Below are positions 20,313-25,149 of a DNA stretch of 25,149 bases, one piece after another; the stretch's first letter is position 1, and each line of letters begins with the position of its first letter. The notes beneath the pieces were generated by a model. The model had not been told where the DNA came from. It ran no database searches and saw only the letters and a program-made list of their open reading frames with translations. Location: the NCBI GenBank assembly GCA_049999725.1, contig JBNGIS010030997.1:1-25149 (forward strand), given 5' to 3'. The stretch comes from Haplomitrium mnioides (lineage: Eukaryota; Marchantiophyta; Haplomitriopsida; Calobryales). Made by a program: the position numbers and the translations under genes.

Positions 20313-20530
20313 TGTCAACAATATTGTACTGCGATGGAACACACAAATTGCATCCAGGGGTGGAGAGAATAATGCGTTGTATTTCATAAGGGCTCAATGG
20401 ACTCAAATTACAACAAGGGGAGGAGTGCTCTCTTGCGACTCCAATTTGCCCCAGATATATTACAAACCCTAGCTAATTAAGGGGGTTGCCAGCTCAGCCT
20501 AACAGCCTATTAGAGCTCGACATTTCAACA
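20313..20530 (-). repeat. 5' LTR of the copia element (218 bp)
   Basis: Partner of 14321-14539. On the minus strand it starts TGTTGAAATG at 20530 and ends at 20313 next to the primer-binding site. An open frame (20130-20387) begins in it but runs through the primer site and is not credible as a gene. Confidence 0.92.
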
Positions 20531-21009
20531 GTACTAAGAGGAATAGGTTTCTTTGGTATGCACAGACAATATATGATTCTGTGACATCATATGGGAAAGA
20601 AGCCATTGTCAAAACTCTTTGAAGTATATAGATAAATTGATGTCTATTATATTCCACAACAATTCAATTCAACATCAACTTAAGAGCACAAAGAAGATAT
20701 GTGCCCGACCTAGAGCAAAGATCTAGTATCCAATCTTGCTATGAGAACAAATGGTCAATAAAAAATTGTACAAAGCTTCAGGCTTTTGGTACACATTCAC
20801 AAGAACATCATTTTTTTTGGATGTTTAAGTTTAACAGAAATAGCTAGACATGTGAAAATGCTCTGCATTATTTGTCGTGGACGGTCGCTTGCATCTTTGA
20901 ATTGTAGATTGAAGAGCCTCATGCTCCACTTATCCTTCTTTGTCTAATAGTCTTCTGCCTAGTACTCGTGATTCTAGGACCTCTCAAATGATGAATGTTG
21001 GTTTTATCC
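20531..21009 (-). pseudogene. Copy III exon 3: catalytic half of the DNA methyltransferase
   Basis: After the intron 2 acceptor the minus strand reads DKTNIHHLRGPRITST, then, shifted by a base, AEDY and KDKWSMRLFNLQFKDASDRP. After an A-run it reads VNVYQKPEALYNFLLTICS, and after one more lost base DWILDLCSRSGT (motif I, 20723-20700), ALKL and VEYNRHQFIYILQRVL. In permuted N6-adenine methyltransferases the KPxxLxxxLI block precedes motif I, which binds S-adenosylmethionine; the order here is the same. The usual second small residue of motif I (Gly) is Arg here (GGG to AGG). At least three frameshifts and several stops occur. The exon is cut at 20531 by the copia insertion. Confidence 0.72.
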
Positions 21010-21107
21010 CTATATTAATCAAAACAAAGAAATCATATATTATACAGAAAGTAAAAAAAATGGAAACAATGTAAACTCAAACATTAAAAAATCAAACCAA
21101 AACTTAC
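21010..21107 (-). other. Intron 2 of copy III (98 bp)
   Basis: GTAAGT donor (21107-21102), T-rich body and ATATAG acceptor (ending 21010) on the minus strand. Length and composition suit a plant intron. It splits a codon TA|G that occupies the place of Trp in the family motif W-x-K-T-N, so the joined frame is in phase and the stop is explained by one G-to-A change. Confidence 0.75.
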
Positions 21108-21685
21108 TAGATGTCGTGGTCAATATCACAAAAAATTTCCAAAAGTGCATTCTTCACGATGTCAAATTGTTGCAAAGAACTAATAGTAACAAAAGACCAA
21201 AAATTGGAAGTAGTTACAACGACAAAAGAAGAGACCATATCTAAAATATCATCTTTCATAAAGGGCTCAAAGTTGTCATGCTTATATTCCTTTAGATTTT
21301 ACTCATAAGGAATGTCAACAATTGCTAAAGTTAAACTTCTTGGTTTTACCAAGCTCTTTAGTTGTCGAGCATTAGACTTCCCGTGGACTTGATAATACGC
21401 CACATCAAGTCCATCAACATAAGACATTAAGTCATGGTCTTGTTCTTCAAACCCTCCTTCAGCTCGAGGGACAACAACGTCATTTTGTTGCCTTGACTTC
21501 TACTCTTTGGCTTTTTGATTGTAGAGCACAAAGGCAAGAGGGTATGATACCAAGGTTGGAGCTTGGTCTTGATCTTCTAGAGCTTTTTTGACACTAGATT
21601 TCTTTTTCCTTTTAGCAGCGACCGTCAATTTCTTAGCAAGTTGTATTTTAAATGTTTTGTCACATTGTAAACAAGACAACGAAAT
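21108..21685 (-). pseudogene. Copy III exon 2: basic linker and methyltransferase motif IV
   Basis: A single frame of 192 codons is open except for TAG at 21500-21502 and TAA at 21299-21301. It begins ISLSCLQCDKTFKIQ (a possible metal-binding CxxC), then KRKKKSS, a nuclear-localisation-like basic run. It continues through SYPLAFVLYNQ to SLVKPRSLTLAIVDIPYEQN. DIPY (21316-21305) stands where beta-class amino-methyltransferases have DPPY/NPPY, preceded by the usual hydrophobic strand. NFEPFMKDDILDMV and SFVVVTTSNFW follow, as expected for the strand after motif IV. The acceptor at 21686 keeps phase 0 with the exon 1 end. Confidence 0.7.
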
Positions 21686-22099
21686 CTATCTGAGGAGAAT
21701 TTGAAAACAATGAACTTGAATTCAAAAAGAAAGAACAGTTAAAAGAGAGAAAGAACTCAAAACTCCATGTTTGCATAGACTTTTGAGCCCAAGTGTACAA
21801 GGACTCTGAAGTCCATGCGGGCAAAGACTCTGAAGTTCATGCGTATAGAGACTCTAGAGTCCATGCTTGCATGGACTCTCGGAGTTCTTGAGCGCAAAGG
21901 CTTGAAAGTCTATGTAAGCATAGGCTAGATCTCTTTATGAGCATGGAGATCTAGCATGCACCAAAGCCAAAGAGTGCATGCACTCATAGACTCTTAGATT
22001 TCCATGCGTGTATGAAAGAAACTTGACAAATTAAAGTATTTAAAAATAGTTCAAACAAGATTTTAAAATACAATTAGAGAAGGGAAAAAAAAAACTTGC
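21686..22099 (-). other. Intron 1 of copy III, with a non-canonical GC donor
   Basis: The donor is GCAAGT (22099-22094); the homologous donor of copy I is GTAAGT. The acceptor is ...CAGATAG ending at 21686, chosen because it keeps phase 0 with exon 1. The intron is 414 bp and largely filled by palindromic array C. GC-AG introns are a known minority class, so the donor may be functional or may be a T-to-C change after decay. Confidence 0.6.
21761..22012. repeat. 24-bp palindromic minisatellite array C
   Basis: Unit cores fall at 21763, 21787, 21811, 21835, 21859, 21884 and 21908, a period of 24 bp, followed by looser copies to about 22012. The best unit, 21856-21879, is AGAGTCCATGC, TT, then the perfect complement (11-bp arms). 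Sequence and period match array B, and the intronic position matches array A. Confidence 0.87.
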
Positions 22100-23090
22100 C
22101 AACAACTTCTTGAGACTTGAATAGAAAGAGTACATCTTTGGTTCCTTGTATGGATGGGATATTCCATTCTAGCCTTCTATGAGAAGCTACTGTATACCTC
22201 CAAACAAAATGATTTTTCCATTACTAACAAAAATTTATGCCTCTCAAGTTCTCAAGACATTTCCTTGATTGAAAGCTCTCTTGCTTCCACCCGCTTCAAA
22301 ACTAAAATTTTAATTTCATCAAAAAGATCTTGAAGAGACCTCCAAGGTCTACTTCATATTCTCCATTCTTGGAGAACCTTTGGCATTTGGCTTCTGGCCT
22401 TTCACATGCTAAAAATCCTATGTTGTAACTCCCATAACTCTCCATTTTAAAATGCCTGCTAGAACTAGTTGTCTTGAGAAGTCACCATCTTCTCAAGAGT
22501 TGAGTTTGGCTTGATTTCCAAAGTCTCCAACACAAGTTCTCTTTTCAACTTTTGGGATGACACCATCTCACTCTCCATGTAGCGATGATGCCAATACTCT
22601 ACCTTTTGAATTGATGTCATCTCCAATTGGTTGTAGTTGTCATCAATCACAAATATTTGGACTTTTGTTGGTGTAAGCCCCACGTAGATGTAGAAGTTTC
22701 ATAGCAAAAGAATTGGATTCTTTGCTCTATACTTTGTAATTAAAAGCTGCTTTGCGACAACACTATGATTGTTTTTTGCAATCTCGTAACAATGTTTGTC
22801 ATGGTTCATGATATCAAACTCTAAATCATCTCTCAACCACACATTGGATTCACAACCACAATGAAAAATGAATGCGCATATTTGTTCGTGAGTATTCTCT
22901 GTGCTAGAAGCCCCACACAATCTTTATTCAACCTCTTAATTTAGAATGGCCTTCAACTATCTATTCTAGATTTTGGAAGGCTCAAATTCTCAAGCCAAAT
23001 AGTAATTGTTTCCTCTCAGACTCGGCACCACTGAATTGTAGACTCACTTATTTTGTTTTTTTCTTCCTCGGATTATGTTTGAGGATCAAT
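22100..23090 (-). pseudogene. Copy III exon 1: ParB-like domain and linker
   Basis: Aligned by eye with copy II, the minus strand gives ETITIWLENL, ILTNKYAHSFFI, DDLEFDIMN, CYEIAKNNHSVVAKQLLI (the NNHS box, minus strand within 22775-22743), AKNPILLL, VGLTPTKVQIF, MTSIQKVEY, TLEK..TSQDN, then EVDL, DEIKILVLKR, ELSIKEMS, SFCLEVY and MEYPIHT. The GxHRxxA-like box with a preceding strand is what suggests a ParB/sulfiredoxin-type fold. In bacteria such domains bind nucleotide or DNA. Open pieces lie at 22920-22699 and 22683-22465, with stops or frameshifts between. The 5' limit is uncertain: similarity fades near 23090. Confidence 0.6.
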
Positions 23091-24612
23091 CTACTTCCCT
23101 TCTTGAAAAGTAACAACCACTATTTTAAGCCATGAATAGACTACTCAAAACAATAATCTTTTTTTTTTAAAGGAAAAACTTAGGTTTTTAGCTCAAAAAG
23201 TAGAGAAAACGAGGTTGTTTTGTAAAAACAAAAAGTATGTGAGTTTTTAAGCTTTTTTTTTTGCCGTTTCAACAAGGATGATAGAGCAAGAGTCAATTTC
23301 ATTATGCAAAATCAAACAATATTTTATGTTTTTATGTAAATATGGGAAATCTCAAAATCAATGAAAAGTATAAAAATTATGGTAAGTTTTTATAAGAAAC
23401 TTGCACTTATCATTGATTACAATTTGAAGCCCAAAAATTGAAATATACGTTAGAAGAAGATATTTTGAAATATGTTTGGTTGTTCAAACTCTATGCGTGT
23501 ATAGACATGATGCTCTTTCAAACTTATTTTTTGTAAAAGAAAAAAGAAAAAAAAAGTGCTTAAGCGGACTAGAGGTCAAAGGAATGAGTTTGGATTGTAG
23601 ACACACAAACCAACAAAACAAAACATTGCATGGATTTAGACATTCTATTTTCAAGTTCAAACAAGAAAGAAGCTTTCATTTGTAGTTGAAAATCCATGCA
23701 CATAAAAGTTAAAGTGGGCAAAAAATAAAAGGTTTCAGCATTTGAAAATATTTTATAATTCAGAGAAACATATACACAAAAGAGTTATAGTTTAGGATCA
23801 AAAAGGCAATGGCTAGGGAGATTGAATTAAGAGTGTAAACAAGAAACATCTCCAAGTTTTTTATTAGATTCTACCAAACAAAGGTTTCGAGTTCTACACG
23901 AGAGTCTTTGACTAGTGTAGAATCTAAGTTTTAACCGACTATCTTTGTATATAGAAGTTTGAAGGTTGTATATGAAAAGTAGAATGTATGGAAGGCCAAG
24001 AATTCCACCCCAAAGTCTATGTGCGCATAGGAATCAAAACTTACAATCTGAACACTCCACAACAAAGACTATAAAAAAACCTAAGTTTACATTCCGTAGC
24101 AAAGGTTTCGACTTGCGAATCAAAGTCTATGGACACATAGGGTTTAGACTTCTACAACCAATGATACAGACGTTAAAGGTTCTATTTTTTGCAACAAACT
24201 TAAGGCACGCTAAAGATTTCGTTTCTTAATTTGGAATCTAAAAGTAAAACGAGTATAAAGCTCTACATCTGAGTCAAGTGTGCCAAATGTTTTTAGTTTT
24301 ACATCAAAGTCCTTAAAAGCAAAAGATTAGTAGTCAATTTGGGCAGATGCTTTAGCAATGCAAAAACCTTAAACTCTTTGAGCCACTAGTAAAGAGGGAA
24401 AGAACATACTTACATTTTGGGTAAGAAAATATTCTTCAAACCAAATGAAAATATTAACTAAAGATGCAAGTTTCACTTATAGAGAATAACATTCAACTTG
24501 GAGTGATTTACACTGAAAAGTTCAAGGTGGCACATAAATTCAACAAATTCCTTCATAACATTATTACGTACTTTATAAAATAATAATCTTAAATTACAAT
24601 ATAATTGGAAGT
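23091..24612. other. Unassigned AT-rich sequence with scattered palindromic units
   Basis: No gene I can support. Single degenerate copies of the 24-bp palindromic unit occur near 23492 (CTATGCGTGTATAG), 24016 (CTATGTGCGCATAG) and 24124 (CTATGGACACATAG). CAAAGGTTTCGA occurs twice (near 23878 and 24101). The position, upstream of exon 1 of copy III, parallels array B upstream of copy II. ORFs at 23476-23685 and 23966-24229 look like chance. Confidence 0.5.
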
Positions 24613-25149
24613 TGTTGTAGTATGCATGTCACACAGAGAGAGAAGTAGAGAGAACAGCCGCTCCGCACAATCCTTCCTTCATGTACTGATCAATAGTGAT
24701 GAGAGGGATAAAACGTCCCTCTTATCTGTACATACATTCTATATATAGTAGTGTCACTATTGTTCTATAACACTCCCCCTTGGCTGATTCTTCTCCTATA
24801 ATCAGCCACACTTATAGACTAGTGATGTACTATATACTTCTAATATGTGTAGTCTCATTAAAACCCTCATGCTTTCTTCTGAGGGAAAGAGTGCTACCAC
24901 ATATAGAGTATTTAATAAAATAAATGTATGTAAAATGTGTATGATGTTCGAAAACTATCCAAAGATCATAAAATGATGATGTTGTGTAGGCAGTTCTCCT
25001 CTATCTGTTGTGTTCTCCTCTGGTCCTGATTCTGATATGCTCCATGAGATCACAAATCTGTTTTTGAATATCTGCACTATAATACAATTGTAAATAATTT
25101 CTGTGGTCAGCATCAATAAATAAATATATAAATATATAAATATATATAT
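24613..25149 (-). mobile_element. 3' end of another Ty1/copia-like element, running off the window
   Basis: A 160-bp LTR (24613-24772) has ends TGTTGTAG and CTATAACA (7 of 8 bases inverted). It is followed by CTCCCCCTT (24773-24781), a polypurine tract on the minus strand, so the element continues to the right. The sequence after it contains TCTCATTAAAACCCTCATG and GAGGGAAAGAGTG (near 24850-24890). These recall a block commonly seen next to the 3' LTR of some plant copia elements; this rests on memory of the pattern. No coding domain is reached before the window ends. Confidence 0.7.
25114..25149. repeat. AT-rich simple repeat at window end
   Basis: Repeated ATAAATATATAA units to the last base; its full length is not visible. 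Confidence 0.9.

Larger units (their letters stand above)
14321..20530 (-). mobile_element. Complete but decayed Ty1/copia retrotransposon
   Basis: The element runs 20530 to 14321 on the minus strand: 5' LTR (20313-20530), primer-binding site, 1.5-kb leader, one gag-protease-integrase-RT-RNase H polyprotein, polypurine tract, 3' LTR (14321-14539). Integrase before RT defines Ty1/copia. The flanks are ATACT (14316-14320) and GTACT (20531-20535), a 5-bp target duplication with one change. By hand the LTRs differ at about 19 of 218 sites plus one indel (near 9%), about 16 of them transitions. It sits in the last exon of copy III, in the same orientation. Confidence 0.93.
14171..23090 (-). pseudogene. 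Copy III: spliced ParB-like/DNA methyltransferase fusion pseudogene
   Basis: A minus-strand gene can be assembled from exon 1 (about 23090-22100, ParB-like domain and linker), intron 1 (22099-21686), exon 2 (21685-21108, basic linker and methyltransferase motif IV), intron 2 (21107-21010) and exon 3 (21009-20531 plus 14320-14171, rest of the methyltransferase and tail). A copia element interrupts exon 3. Motif order (DIPY, W-DKTN, KPEALYNFLL, DLCSxSGT, VEYNRHQF) is that of permuted beta-class amino-methyltransferases, which methylate adenine N6 or cytosine N4 using S-adenosylmethionine. A ParB-type domain fused to such an enzyme is a known bacterial and phage arrangement. Stops, frameshifts and the insertion make it non-functional. 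Host gene of foreign origin or cargo of a transposon: not decided. Confidence 0.72.

Noticed and set aside
20130-20387. 85-codon minus-strand ORF starting in the copia 5' LTR
   Set aside because: Runs through the primer-binding site and overlaps the 214-codon frame; no family signal.
21111-21308. 65-codon plus-strand ORF
   Set aside because: Antisense shadow of methyltransferase exon 2.

Overview
This window reads as nuclear DNA of a land plant with a large, repeat-filled genome. The reasons are plant-type Ty3/gypsy and Ty1/copia LTR retrotransposons nested among AT-rich sequence, a copia primer-binding site matching the 3' end of plant initiator tRNA-Met (TGGTATCAGAGC), and U-rich introns of plant type. 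A gymnosperm is my guess, but nothing here proves it. No intact cellular gene, rRNA or tRNA was seen. All reading was done by eye, without a database search.

Layout. 1-520: unassigned AT-rich DNA. 521-10161: a decayed plus-strand Ty3/gypsy element (gag with zinc knuckles, protease, RT, RNase H, integrase). Its 5' LTR lacks about the first 1.07 kb of the roughly 2.06-kb 3' LTR. 10163-10376: a short array of palindromic units. 10458-10935 (-): fragment of an unfamiliar gene family (copy I). 10936-11232: 3' end of a copia element. 11878-12272: about 17 units of a 24-bp self-complementary repeat. 12341-13233 (+): a second fragment of the gene family (copy II). 14171-23090 (-): the most complete copy (copy III), whose last exon is split by a 6.2-kb minus-strand copia element (14321-20530). 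23.1-24.6 kb: unassigned, with scattered single palindromic units. 24613-25149: 3' end of another minus-strand copia element running off the window.

The main discovery is copy III with its relatives. Read on the minus strand, its exons join in phase and give a two-part protein. The N-terminal half resembles a ParB-like domain (a Y-x-I...GNHS...K-LL type motif). The C-terminal half resembles a permuted beta-class DNA N6-adenine/N4-cytosine methyltransferase: a DIPY motif IV, then W-(D)KTN, KPEALYNFLL and a DLCSxSGT motif I followed by VEYNRHQF. ParB-domain plus methyltransferase proteins are known from bacteria and phages. A spliced plant-genome family of this kind, in three degenerate copies within 13 kb, is unexpected. 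Intron 1 of copies I and III holds the same class of 24-bp palindromic minisatellite, and the array upstream of copy II may lie in an intron too.

Everything appears dead. Premature stops, frameshifts and LTR divergence are widespread, and many stops look like C-to-T or G-to-A changes of CAG, CAA, CGA or TGG, as expected for long-methylated DNA. Inferred order: the gene family spread and decayed, the gypsy element landed beside the intronic array of copy I, and the copia element landed in the last exon of copy III. The order of the last two events is not resolved.
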